Shown here one piece after another: positions 52,950-60,996 of a DNA stretch of 64,000 bases. Position 1 is the first letter of the stretch. Every line of letters begins with the position of its first letter. Source of the stretch: Streptomyces umbrinus. GTDB taxonomy: Bacteria; Actinomycetota; Actinomycetes; Streptomycetales; Streptomycetaceae. The notes beneath the pieces are model-generated. The model did not search any database. It was given only the letters and a program-made list of their open reading frames with translations, and had not been told where the DNA came from. Both the position numbers and the translations under genes were made by a program. Location of the stretch: the NCBI RefSeq assembly GCF_030817415.1, contig NZ_JAUSZI010000002.1, forward strand, positions 9,300,001-9,364,000, in the 5' to 3' direction.

Positions 52950-55250
52950 ATGAGCACGGAAGCGCGCCGCGCCTCCATTCCTCCTCGCCCCTCGACGCCC
53001 CCCGAGCAGCCCTCGGCGGAGAGCGGACGAGAGCAGTCCGAGGGGTCCGGGGACACGGGAAATCCGGGTACGCCGTCCGGTCGGGGCGCCGCTGAGGTGT
53101 CCGAGATCCCGGACCGCCGGCCCGGGCACGGCTTCTTCGGACCTGCGAGGCCCGGACGGGCGTCGCACGAGCCCGGGGCCGCGGGTGCTCCGCGGCGACC
53201 CGAGGGAACCGACGCCGACGACACGGACTCTCCCCCCAGGCGCGCCCCCGTAGACGCCCCGCCGAGGCCCGGCGTCTCGGGAACCCGGCCGGGCTCCGGT
53301 ACCCCGGGCACATCGCACCGGCCGCACGCGTCGGACGGGACCGGCTCCCGAGGTACGTCCTCGGCCGCGTCGTCCCGCTTCCCGAACCTCCGTCCCGCCG
53401 GCGAACGGCGGCACGAACCGGAGATGCCCCCGCCCCCGCCCGCTTCGGCCCGCTTCCCGGACACACCGCCGCCCGACACGGGAGCCATGCCCCGCGTGGA
53501 ACGGACAGGGACCCCGTCCGTCCCGCCGCGTCCGGCGACCGGCCCGCGCACTTCCCCGACGAGCCCGGGGAACACGGCTCGCCCACCACGTCCGGCCGGT
53601 GCCCCCGGCGAGACTCCGGGACGTGTTGATCAGACGGGCGTTCCGCCGCGTCCGGCGCGTGAACCCGGGGCGGCCTCAAGGACCACCGACCGGACCGATG
53701 TCCCACGGCGTCCGGCGACGGAGTCCGGGACGCGTACCGGGCGTGCCGAGCAGGCGGGTGCTCCGCCCCGTCCGGCGACCGAGTCCGGGGCGACCGCAGG
53801 GCGTGCGGGGCAGGCAGGTTTCCCGCGGCGTCCGGCCGGGGATCCGCATGCTCCGAGGCGGAACGCCGAGGGGGCGGCCGGGGTCCCGCCTCGTCCCGCG
53901 AACGCACCGGGAGGGGCGGGAGCGGCCGGCCGGAGCACTCGGGGGACCGACGGTCCGTCGCGGCCCGCGACCGAGCCCCGCGACCCGATGACGAACGGCG
54001 AGGGCAGGTCCGCCCCGCCCCGCCCCGCCCCCGAGCCGAGGACGGCCGACGGCACCTCGCCGGAGCAGCGGTCCGCCCCCGGTCTGCCCCTGCGCCCCTT
54101 CGCCCCGCCGAGGCCGGGAACTCCGGCGCCCCGGCCGGGCGCCGCCGAGCCCCGGGTTGCGCCGCCGAGCGGACCGGGCGCCGCGGAACGCCCGGCCAGG
54201 CCGCCCGTTCCGCCGCGGCCGAGCACGTTCCACCCCTCCGCGCGGCGCACCGGCGCGCCCTGGGAGACCCCGTCGGAGACCACCACCAGGCTCCGGCCCG
54301 TCCCGGCCGACCCGCCCGCGGCACCCAGTACCCCACGCCGCCCCGACATCCGCCTGTCCGGCTCGGCGGAGTCCTTCACGGACCCCGATCCGCACGTCAC
54401 CGAACCCCCGGACCCGGCCCACCGCCCCTTCGTGTCCCTCGCGGCCCCCGACACGTTCGACAACGACACCGTCCAGCCGCACACGGGAGGCACCCGCCGG
54501 CGCCCCCGCCTCGCGGCCGTGGTGACCTGCGTCGTGCTGGGGCTCGGGCTCATCGGCGGTGCGGTGACGGGCAGTTGGCTGAGCGGTGACAGCGACGGCG
54601 GGGCCGGAACGCCGGACGTGTTCACGGCGGCCGGGGCCCTGTGGCACAGCATCCCCGTGGACGAACTCTTCCCGCCCACCGTCGACGGCGAGGGCGCGGG
54701 CCCGGGCGGCGCCGACCGCGCGTGGACCCGTATCGCCGTGGCCCCGGACAGCGGCTGCAAGGACGCCTTCGACCCGCTCCTGCGCAAGGCCCTCGCCCCC
54801 GCGGGCTGTCTGCGCCTCCTGCGCGCGACCTACACGGACGCCACCCGCAGTCACGTCACCACGGTCGGCCTGCTGTTCACGAAGGCGGACTCCGCGGCCA
54901 TGGGCACCCTGCGCGCCCGGTTCAACGCCCAGGGCCTCGACCGGCGGCGCGACCTCATGCCCCGCCCGTACGCGGCACAGGGCACCCTCGCCGCCGGGTT
55001 CGGCGACGCCCAGCGCGCGTCCTGGACCGTGTCGGTCCTGACCGACGCCCCGGTCGTCGTCTACGCCGTCTCCGGCTTCGCCGACGGCCGTAGCTTCACC
55101 GAACCGCAGCCGGCCGAGGACGCGATGAAGGCCGACGCCACCACGCCCGCCGCCCAGGGCGGCCTGGGCCACGACGCACAGGGCCTCGCCGACCGCATCG
55201 AGCGAAGCCTCCGCAAAACCGTCAACTCGGCCACGGAGAAGCCGTCATGA
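52950..55250 (+). CDS. Proline-rich single-pass membrane protein (766 aa)
   Basis: Residues 1-500 are cytoplasmic, disordered, and repetitive: units such as 'PPRPATESG' and 'RAEQAGAPPRPA' recur about every 24 residues (~190-330). A single helix (~521-543, 'LAAVVTCVVLGLGLIGGAV') is followed by a ~220-residue external domain with two Cys (~'SGCKDAFDPL' and 'APAGCLRLL'). The ATGA overlap couples it to the mycosin gene downstream. No known function; I infer a partner or substrate of the protease. GC-rich repeats create many false open frames on both strands. Confidence 0.8.
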   Translation: MSTEARRASIPPRPSTPPEQPSAESGREQSEGSGDTGNPGTPSGRGAAEVSEIPDRRPGHGFFGPARPGRASHEPGAAGAPRRPEGTDADDTDSPPRRAPVDAPPRPGVSGTRPGSGTPGTSHRPHASDGTGSRGTSSAASSRFPNLRPAGERRHEPEMPPPPPASARFPDTPPPDTGAMPRVERTGTPSVPPRPATGPRTSPTSPGNTARPPRPAGAPGETPGRVDQTGVPPRPAREPGAASRTTDRTDVPRRPATESGTRTGRAEQAGAPPRPATESGATAGRAGQAGFPRRPAGDPHAPRRNAEGAAGVPPRPANAPGGAGAAGRSTRGTDGPSRPATEPRDPMTNGEGRSAPPRPAPEPRTADGTSPEQRSAPGLPLRPFAPPRPGTPAPRPGAAEPRVAPPSGPGAAERPARPPVPPRPSTFHPSARRTGAPWETPSETTTRLRPVPADPPAAPSTPRRPDIRLSGSAESFTDPDPHVTEPPDPAHRPFVSLAAPDTFDNDTVQPHTGGTRRRPRLAAVVTCVVLGLGLIGGAVTGSWLSGDSDGGAGTPDVFTAAGALWHSIPVDELFPPTVDGEGAGPGGADRAWTRIAVAPDSGCKDAFDPLLRKALAPAGCLRLLRATYTDATRSHVTTVGLLFTKADSAAMGTLRARFNAQGLDRRRDLMPRPYAAQGTLAAGFGDAQRASWTVSVLTDAPVVVYAVSGFADGRSFTEPQPAEDAMKADATTPAAQGGLGHDAQGLADRIERSLRKTVNSATEKPS

Positions 55251-56422
55251 CCCGCAGGGCCCTGCCCGGGAGGGGACTCGTGGTCGGCCTCATGGCCGCC
55301 ACCATCGTCCTCCTGCCCGCCACCGCCGCTCACGCCGACGGCATCCGCGCCAAGCAGTGGGCCCTCGACGCGATGCACACGCAGGAGGCGTGGCAGACGA
55401 CGAAGGGCAAGGGCATCACCGTCGCCGTCCTCGACACGGGCGTCGACGACGAACACCCGGACCTCGCGGGCAACGTCCTCGCCGGCAAGGACATGGTCGG
55501 CTTCGGCGCCGGCCGCGGCGACCGCCCCTGGGCCCGTCACGGCACCGCGATGGCGGGCATCATCGCGGGCCACGGACACGGCGCGGGCGACGCCGACGGA
55601 GTCATGGGCATCGCCCCCGAGGCGAAGATCCTCCCCGTCCGCGTGATCCTCGAAGACGGCGACTCCGCCCGCGGCAAGGCCCGCAACACCCGCGGCAACG
55701 CCCTCGCGGAAGGCATCCGCTGGGCCGCCGACCACGACGCCGACGTCATCAACCTCTCCCTCGGCGACGACTCCAAGTCCGCCCACCCCGAGGCCTCCGA
55801 GGACGCCGCCGTCCAGTACGCCCTGAAGAAGGGCGCCGTCGTCGTCGCCTCGGCCGGCAACGGCGGCGAGAAGGGCGACCACATCTCGTACCCGGCGGCC
55901 TACCCGGGCGTCGTCGCCGCGACGGCCGTCGACCGCTACGGCACCCGCGCCTCGTTCTCCACCCGCCGCTGGTACGCCACGGTCAGCGCGCCCGGCGTCG
56001 ACGTCGTCATCGCCGATCCGGACCGGAAGTACTACGAGGGCTGGGGCACGAGCGCCGCGTCGGCCTTCGTCTCCGGCGCGGTCGCCCTCATCAAGGCGGC
56101 CCACCCGGGCCTGTCCCCGGCCCAGATCAAGCAGCTCCTGGAGGACACGGCCCGCGACGCCCCCACCGGCGGCCGCGACGACTCCCGGGGCTTCGGCTTC
56201 GTGGACCCCGCGGCAGCCATCAAGGAAGGCGCCGACCTGAAGCCCGAGGGCCTGAAAGCCGCGGCCCACAACAACAAGTACTTCGGCAACGGTCCCGACA
56301 CCGCCAAGGAGGACAGGCCCACATCAGCCTGGGTCGGCCCTCTGGCCGGCAGCACCGGCGGCGTCCTCCTGGTAGTAGCCATCATCCTCTGGCGAGGCAG
56401 CAGAAAGCCGACCGCCCCGTAA
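55247..56422 (+). CDS. Mycosin-like S8 serine protease (391 aa)
   Basis: Signal peptide (1-30, ending 'LLPATAAHA'). The catalytic triad is Asp63 in 'VLDTGVDDEHPD', His98 in 'WARHGTAMAG' and Ser269 in 'GTSAASAFVSG'. A C-terminal membrane helix (~365-385) is present. This is the layout of type VII secretion mycosins (MycP), but no EccC, EccD or WXG100 genes are in the window. It is translationally coupled to the proline-rich membrane protein. It probably works on the outer face of the membrane. Confidence 0.92.
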   Translation: MTRRALPGRGLVVGLMAATIVLLPATAAHADGIRAKQWALDAMHTQEAWQTTKGKGITVAVLDTGVDDEHPDLAGNVLAGKDMVGFGAGRGDRPWARHGTAMAGIIAGHGHGAGDADGVMGIAPEAKILPVRVILEDGDSARGKARNTRGNALAEGIRWAADHDADVINLSLGDDSKSAHPEASEDAAVQYALKKGAVVVASAGNGGEKGDHISYPAAYPGVVAATAVDRYGTRASFSTRRWYATVSAPGVDVVIADPDRKYYEGWGTSAASAFVSGAVALIKAAHPGLSPAQIKQLLEDTARDAPTGGRDDSRGFGFVDPAAAIKEGADLKPEGLKAAAHNNKYFGNGPDTAKEDRPTSAWVGPLAGSTGGVLLVVAIILWRGSRKPTAP

Positions 56423-56433
56423 GGGGCGCTTTT
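56413..56433 (+). terminator. Terminator hairpin at the mycosin gene end
   Basis: CGCCCC and GGGGCG enclose GTAA and are followed by CTTTT. The loop carries the TAA stop codon of the mycosin gene. Confidence 0.75.
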
Positions 56434-56434
56434 C

Positions 56435-56456
56435 AGGGGCGCGGGGAACTGCGCGA
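56435..56456 (+). repeat. Dispersed GC-rich element, copy
   Basis: Identical over 22 bases to the copy at 34334. It lies right after the mycosin terminator, between convergent genes. Confidence 0.9.
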
Positions 56457-56504
56457 CCAGCCCACCACAACCCGCACATTCCCACCGGACCTCGCGGGAG
56501 CGAT

Positions 56505-57503
56505 TCAGTCCCCCTCAAAACAAGACACGGCCGCCTTCGCAACCGCCTCCACCACCGAAACCCCCTTCTCCTTCGACGAGTTGCCGTCGGACAACACGGC
56601 CACCAGATACTCGCGACCGCCGACACCCACCCGCCCCACACTGTTGATGTCCCACAACCCGGTCGCGCTCCGAGGCAACCACCCGTTCTTCAGGGCGACT
56701 TCAGAGGCCCCCACCCCAGACGCGGCCGCGGACACCCCCCAGTCCTGCCCCACGGCAACCTCCCCCATGAGCCCGGCCAGATACGCCCGAGAGCCCTCAC
56801 TCAACTCCGACTTCTCCCCGAACACCTGCCGCAACAAGGTGAGTTGATCGGCGGCCGTGGTCTGCGTAAGCCCCCACAACACCCCGTCCCCACCCTCCGT
56901 GTCCCGCAGCCCGAACCGCTCGTTCGCCGCCCGCAACCCCTCCGCCTGCCCGATCGCAGTCCACAGGGCGGTCGCCGACGCGTTGTCGCTGTTCCGGATC
57001 ATCGCGGCGGCGTACGTCTTCTCCTGCGCGGTGAGCCCCCGCCCCGCGTCCTGCGCCCGCAACAGCAACGAGGCCAGAATGTCGACCTTCACGATGCTCG
57101 CGGTGTCGAACGCCTCGTCCCCGTAGACCGCACTCTCACCGGACGAGACATCCAGCACCGCCACCGACACCTCCGCCCCGTCCTCGACGGCCACGGCCTC
57201 CACCGCCTCGGCGAGCAGCGCGTCCCGGTCCACCGCGGGACTGGGCCGGGTCCTTGAACTGGCCGCGGACGTGGGCACAGCCGAAGATTCCACCGTCGCC
57301 TCCATAACCTCCGTCGCCCCCGACGAAGCCCCCGTACCGGGCGACACGGAGGACGATACGAGCCCCTCGGCATCGTGCGCCTGCACGTACATCCTCCCCG
57401 AGGAAGCGGCGCCCACGAGCACGACGGAGGCGACCGAGGCGTACACGAGAGACCTGCGGCGGGACGGACGGCCACTGCGCAGACGAGCTCTGTGGGGGAA
57501 CAT
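56505..57503 (-). CDS. Class A beta-lactamase-fold serine hydrolase (332 aa)
   Basis: A basic N-terminus and one hydrophobic segment (~19-36) act as a membrane anchor or signal. The fold motifs are S136-I-V-K139 (SxxK), S172-D-N174 and K272-N-G274 (KTG-like). I do not see an ExxLN motif in the omega-loop region, where the sequence reads 'DTEGGDGVLWGLTQTTAADQ'. So it may not be an efficient beta-lactamase; a peptidoglycan-related or penicillin-binding role is possible. It is divergent from sseB over a 171-bp gap with a hairpin. Confidence 0.8.
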   Translation of the reverse strand: MFPHRARLRSGRPSRRRSLVYASVASVVLVGAASSGRMYVQAHDAEGLVSSSVSPGTGASSGATEVMEATVESSAVPTSAASSRTRPSPAVDRDALLAEAVEAVAVEDGAEVSVAVLDVSSGESAVYGDEAFDTASIVKVDILASLLLRAQDAGRGLTAQEKTYAAAMIRNSDNASATALWTAIGQAEGLRAANERFGLRDTEGGDGVLWGLTQTTAADQLTLLRQVFGEKSELSEGSRAYLAGLMGEVAVGQDWGVSAAASGVGASEVALKNGWLPRSATGLWDINSVGRVGVGGREYLVAVLSDGNSSKEKGVSVVEAVAKAAVSCFEGD

Positions 57504-57573
57504 GCCGCGATCGTGGGCCCCGGCACTGTGCGCCCGGTTAGACGGATGTTAGAAGCGTGTCAGCGATCCCTGA

Positions 57574-57605
57574 GAAACCCGTGAACCTCGTGAACGACGG
57601 GTTTC
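57574..57605. promoter_or_regulatory. Inverted repeat in a divergent promoter region
   Basis: GAAACCCGT and ACGGGTTTC form a perfect 9-bp inverted repeat around a 14-base centre that has two GTGAAC copies. It lies between the lactamase-like and sseB genes and could be an operator or a leader hairpin. Confidence 0.5.
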
Positions 57606-57674
57606 CGAGCGACACAAACCGCACGATCGGCCCACCGGAGGGACTACCCCCGCCCACCGATAGGCTCGGTGCCC

Positions 57675-58406
57675 GTGGCGAACAAGAACATCCCCGACCC
57701 CGGCTTCTCCGACGACGACGGCTCCGTCGACCCCCGGCTGAGCGCGGCGCTCACGGCGTGGGCCGAGGACCGCTCGGCGCACGGCCCCGTGCTCGCCGCG
57801 CTCAAGGGGGCCCGGCTCCTGGTCCCCGTCGTCGCCGTGCTCGGTGAGGTCGAGGAGGACGAGAACGGGCTGCGCCGCGAGAAGACCAGCGACATGGCCG
57901 TCCCCACGCTCAAGGCCGGCAACAGGACGGCCCTGCCCGCCTTCACGTCCACCGAGTCGCTGGCCCGCTGGGACCCCGAGGCCCGCCCCGTCGCCGTACC
58001 CCTGCACCAGGCTCTCCAGGCCGCCGCCCACGAGCAGGCCGACACCGTCGTACTGGACCTCGCGGGCCCGGTTCCGTACGAGCTCACGGGCCCGGCCCTG
58101 CTGGCGCTCGCCGAAGGGCGCACCACGACGGACCCGCTGGCCGATCCGGCGGTGGTCGCCGCGGTGCGCGCCGCGGTCGCCGACGAGCCGCTGGTGCTCC
58201 GCGCCCACCTCGGCCCCGGCCGGGCCGACGGCACCCTCGCTCTGGTACTGGACCCGTCCGCCGATCCGGCCGGAACCGCCCAGGCCGTCGCCCGGCGCCT
58301 CGCCGCCGACGAAACACTGAGGGCCCGCCTGGTACGCGGCCTCGACCTGGCACTCCTGCCGGCCGAGGCGACGCCACCGGGCGAGCCCCTGTACGTACGC
58401 CAGTAG
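57675..58406 (+). CDS. SseB-family protein (243 aa)
   Basis: Matches the SseB domain over two repeated halves. 'ARLLVPVVAVLGEVEEDENG' and 'KTSDMAVPTLKAGNRTALPA' are typical, as is 'FTSTESLARWDPEARPVAVP'. The biochemical role is not known. GTG 57675 (MANKNIPDPGFSDDDG) is taken as the start; GTG 57669 is two codons upstream. It precedes DUF1844 and infC on the chromosome and converges on the DUF1844 gene. Confidence 0.85.
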   Translation: MANKNIPDPGFSDDDGSVDPRLSAALTAWAEDRSAHGPVLAALKGARLLVPVVAVLGEVEEDENGLRREKTSDMAVPTLKAGNRTALPAFTSTESLARWDPEARPVAVPLHQALQAAAHEQADTVVLDLAGPVPYELTGPALLALAEGRTTTDPLADPAVVAAVRAAVADEPLVLRAHLGPGRADGTLALVLDPSADPAGTAQAVARRLAADETLRARLVRGLDLALLPAEATPPGEPLYVRQ

Positions 58407-58462
58407 TGGACGTACGCCACAGACGGCTGGGCGTACGCCGGTAAAGGGTGGTGACGGGCGGG

Positions 58463-58819
58463 TCAGCCGAAGACCGGGCCCGTGTACTTCTCGCCCGGGC
58501 CCTGGCCCGGCTCGTCCGGGACGAGCGACGCCTCGCGGAACGCCAGCTGCAGCGACTTCAGGCCGTCGCGCAGCGGGGCCGCGTGGAAGGAGCTGATCTC
58601 GGTCGCGCTCGCGTCGAGCAGCCCGGCGAGCGCGTGCACCAGCTTGCGTGCCTCGTCGAGGTCCTTGTACTTGTCGCCCTCCTCGGTCAGACCGAGCTTC
58701 ACGGCGGCGGCGCTCATCAGGTTGACGGCGACCGTCACGAGGACCTCGACCGCGGGGACCTCCGCGATGTCGCGGGTCATGGCGTCGAAGTCGGGGGTCT
58801 CAGGAGGGGTCTCACTCAT
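58463..58819 (-). CDS. DUF1844 protein (118 aa)
   Basis: '[20 protein letters not shown]' and '[10 protein letters not shown]' followed by '[18 protein letters not shown]' are the DUF1844 signature. It is a small, mostly helical cytoplasmic protein of unknown function. It is regularly found beside infC in actinobacteria and here diverges from it. ATG 58819 is the start; an in-frame extension to 58978 lies in the infC promoter region and is unlikely. Confidence 0.9.
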   Translation of the reverse strand: MSETPPETPDFDAMTRDIAEVPAVEVLVTVAVNLMSAAAVKLGLTEEGDKYKDLDEARKLVHALAGLLDASATEISSFHAAPLRDGLKSLQLAFREASLVPDEPGQGPGEKYTGPVFG

Positions 58820-59258
58820 GCCCCACACGATAGGCCCCGGCCCGTCGGCCTCCGTCCGCGGGAGCCCCGGCATCCGTCCGCGGGAGCCGTTCGGGGAGCA
58901 GCCGGAGAACAGTGCATGCAGGCCGATTCGCACCACCCGGGGGGAGCTGCTAACCTTGTGTAACGACCGGCCGGTCACTCCTGTGCCCGGCCCGCAAGTG
59001 GAGGCTCCGATCTCCCACCCGACTGTCCTCCGGGACGGCGGGTCACCCGGTCAGGCGGCCACCATCGTTCCGTACGGACGATGGAGTCGCTGGATATGCG
59101 CCCCGCGGGCCACCGCGGCGGTGCTCCGGTCATTCTTGGAGCCACCGCCTGTGTCCTGTCCGGGGCATTTTTCATGTGCCGCGGCGGTTGGTCCAGTCAA
59201 AGAGACGTATGCGAGCTGTTTGCCAGACAGTCCGTGTGGTGCTATCCGAGGAGGATCC
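58820..59258 (+). other. infC promoter and long leader region
   Basis: 439 bases between divergent DUF1844 and infC. No gene is seen. It contains a strong hairpin at 59118-59148 and a T-run (GCATTTTTC) ~16-26 bases after it. The region is likely a transcribed leader that controls infC-rpmI-rplT. Confidence 0.6.
59118..59148 (+). promoter_or_regulatory. Hairpin in the infC leader
   Basis: GCGGTG pairs with CACCGC and CTCC with GGAG, with one bulged base and a ~10-base loop. Such stems occur in leaders of infC operons that are autoregulated by IF3 or L20. Which factor acts here is unknown. Confidence 0.45.
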
Positions 59259-59942
59259 ATCAGCACCGAGCCCCGCATCAACGACCGGATTCGCGTTCCC
59301 GAAGTGCGACTTGTCGGTCCCAGCGGCGAGCAGGTCGGGATTGTTCCGCTTGCCAAAGCCCTGGAGCTTGCGCAGGAGTACGACCTCGACCTGGTCGAGG
59401 TGGCTGCGAGCGCGCGTCCCCCGGTCTGCAAGCTCATGGACTACGGGAAGTTCAAGTACGAGTCGGCCATGAAGGCCCGTGAGGCGCGCAAGAACCAGGC
59501 GCACACGGTCATCAAGGAAATGAAGCTCCGGCCGAAGATCGACCCGCACGACTACGACACCAAAAAGGGTCACGTCGTCCGGTTCCTCAAGCAGGGCGAC
59601 AAGGTCAAGATCACGATCATGTTCCGTGGTCGCGAGCAGTCCCGGCCGGAACTCGGCTACCGACTGCTGCAGCGTCTCGCTTCGGACGTCGAGGACCTCG
59701 GGTTCGTCGAGTCCAACCCGAAGCAGGACGGCCGAAACATGATCATGGTTCTCGGCCCGCACAAGAAGAAGACCGAGGCGATGGCCGAGGCCCGTGAGGC
59801 CCAGGCGGCCCGCAAGGCGGAGGCGAAGGCCAACCCGGGCAAGTCGCAGAACCACACGGGTGACGACATCTCCGAAGGAGAGGTCGCCGACGCCGACACG
59901 GAGACAGCCGAGGCTCCGGCCGAGGCTTCCGCCGAGGCCTGA
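59259..59942 (+). CDS. infC: Translation initiation factor IF-3 (227 aa), probable AUC start
   Basis: The IF3 N-domain begins '[20 protein letters not shown]', then '[20 protein letters not shown]'. The C-domain has '[20 protein letters not shown]' and '[19 protein letters not shown]'. A long Ala/Glu-rich C-terminal tail follows, as in other Streptomyces IF3. In this frame no ATG, GTG or TTG lies near the conserved start. ATC at 59259 sits four bases after AGGAGG (59249-59254), so AUC is the likely initiator, as rare codons are in other infC genes, where they make IF3 control its own synthesis. It is the first gene of infC-rpmI-rplT. Confidence 0.93.
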   Translation: MSTEPRINDRIRVPEVRLVGPSGEQVGIVPLAKALELAQEYDLDLVEVAASARPPVCKLMDYGKFKYESAMKAREARKNQAHTVIKEMKLRPKIDPHDYDTKKGHVVRFLKQGDKVKITIMFRGREQSRPELGYRLLQRLASDVEDLGFVESNPKQDGRNMIMVLGPHKKKTEAMAEAREAQAARKAEAKANPGKSQNHTGDDISEGEVADADTETAEAPAEASAEA

Positions 59943-59970
59943 TCCCGGGGCGAGAGTCCCAAGGGGGTTC

Positions 59971-59988
59971 CCGGACGCGAGTCCGGGG
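59971..59988 (+). promoter_or_regulatory. Hairpin in the infC-rpmI gap (1)
   Basis: CCCGGAC and GTCCGGG around GCGA. A perfect 7-bp stem. Confidence 0.4.
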
Positions 59989-60017
59989 ACGTCAACCGAT
60001 ACACATGACGTTCCGTT

Positions 60018-60041
60018 GTGCCCGGTTTCACGACCGGGCAC
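60018..60041 (+). promoter_or_regulatory. Hairpin in the infC-rpmI gap (2)
   Basis: GTGCCCGGT and ACCGGGCAC around TTCACG, a perfect 9-bp stem upstream of the rpmI ribosome site (GAGGAGAG). It could be a site for L20 autoregulation, known in other bacteria, or an attenuator. Confidence 0.45.
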
Positions 60042-60073
60042 AGGAGCGCCACTGACGAGGAGAGAACGGCGCT

Positions 60074-60268
60074 ATGCCGAAGAACAAGTCGCACAGCGGT
60101 GCCAGCAAGCGCTTCAAGATCACCGGCTCCGGCAAGGTGCTCCGCGAGCGTGCCGGCAAGCGCCACCTGCTCGAGCACAAGTCGTCGCGCGTGACGCGCC
60201 GCCTGACCGGCAACGCCGAGATGGCCCCGGGCGACGCCAAGAAGATCAAGAAGCTTCTCGGCAAGTGA
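60074..60268 (+). CDS. rpmI: Ribosomal protein L35 (64 aa)
   Basis: '[20 protein letters not shown]' at the start and '[17 protein letters not shown]' are characteristic. Length is normal (64 aa), and the ATG at 60074 has a GAGGAGAG site. It is part of the 50S subunit. Confidence 0.98.
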   Translation: MPKNKSHSGASKRFKITGSGKVLRERAGKRHLLEHKSSRVTRRLTGNAEMAPGDAKKIKKLLGK

Positions 60269-60363
60269 CGTCCGGGCGCCTCGGCGCCGTACGTCTGGAC
60301 CGGGACCCAATCGAATTCGGGCCGTGTGACGACCACCACGGCCCCGCTACAAGGAGTTAACAA

Positions 60364-60747
60364 GTGGCACGCGTCAAGCGGGCAGTCAACGCCCACAAGA
60401 AGCGCCGGGCGATCCTCGAGGCGGCCTCCGGCTACCGCGGTCAGCGTTCGCGCCTGTACCGCAAGGCCAAGGAGCAGGTCACCCACTCGCTGGTCTACAA
60501 CTACAACGACCGCAAGAAGCGCAAGGGTGACTTCCGTCAGCTGTGGATCCAGCGCATCAACGCTGCGGCCCGCCAGAACGGCATGACGTACAACCGCCTC
60601 ATCCAGGGTCTGAAGGCCGCCAACATCGAGGTGGACCGCAAGATCCTCGCCGAGCTGGCCGTCAACGACGCCAACGCGTTCGCCGCGCTCGTCGAGGTCG
60701 CGCAGAAGGCGCTGCCGTCGGACGTCAACGCGCCGAAGGCTGCGTGA
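60364..60747 (+). CDS. rplT: Ribosomal protein L20 (127 aa)
   Basis: '[20 protein letters not shown]' and '[20 protein letters not shown]' with '[20 protein letters not shown]'-like RNA-binding residues define L20. It starts with GTG at 60364 after AAGGAG. L20 assembles 50S subunits and represses its own operon in other bacteria. Confidence 0.98.
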   Translation: MARVKRAVNAHKKRRAILEAASGYRGQRSRLYRKAKEQVTHSLVYNYNDRKKRKGDFRQLWIQRINAAARQNGMTYNRLIQGLKAANIEVDRKILAELAVNDANAFAALVEVAQKALPSDVNAPKAA

Positions 60748-60778
60748 CGCTGGCGCTGGCCTTGGCCGGACTAGCTTG

Positions 60779-60810
60779 TGGACCCGCTCGCCTCAGGGCT
60801 TGCGGGTCCA
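60779..60810 (+). terminator. Hairpin after rplT
   Basis: TGGACCCGC and GCGGGTCCA, a perfect 9-bp stem with a 14-base loop, 32 bp after the rplT stop. Only a weak T-rich tract (TATGTGTTTG) follows. Confidence 0.65.
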
Positions 60811-60996
60811 TATGTGTTTGCGCTGCGTCCGGCCGGTTCGGCACCGCCGGGATCCGCCGTCGTCGCTGAGCGCCGGCGCGGCGGAAACGGGGGCCCGCCC
60901 CGGCCCCGTGAACCCGGCGGAACGACTTGCCCGGACCCGTCCAGACCCGTGAAGCAGGGCAGTGACGTGCCCCATCCGTGAACCAAAGGTGAATCC

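Noticed and set aside
53000..54800. Long minus-strand frames opposite the proline-rich membrane protein gene
   Set aside because: They arise from GC-rich repeats; the plus strand has the start, membrane helix and coupled mycosin.
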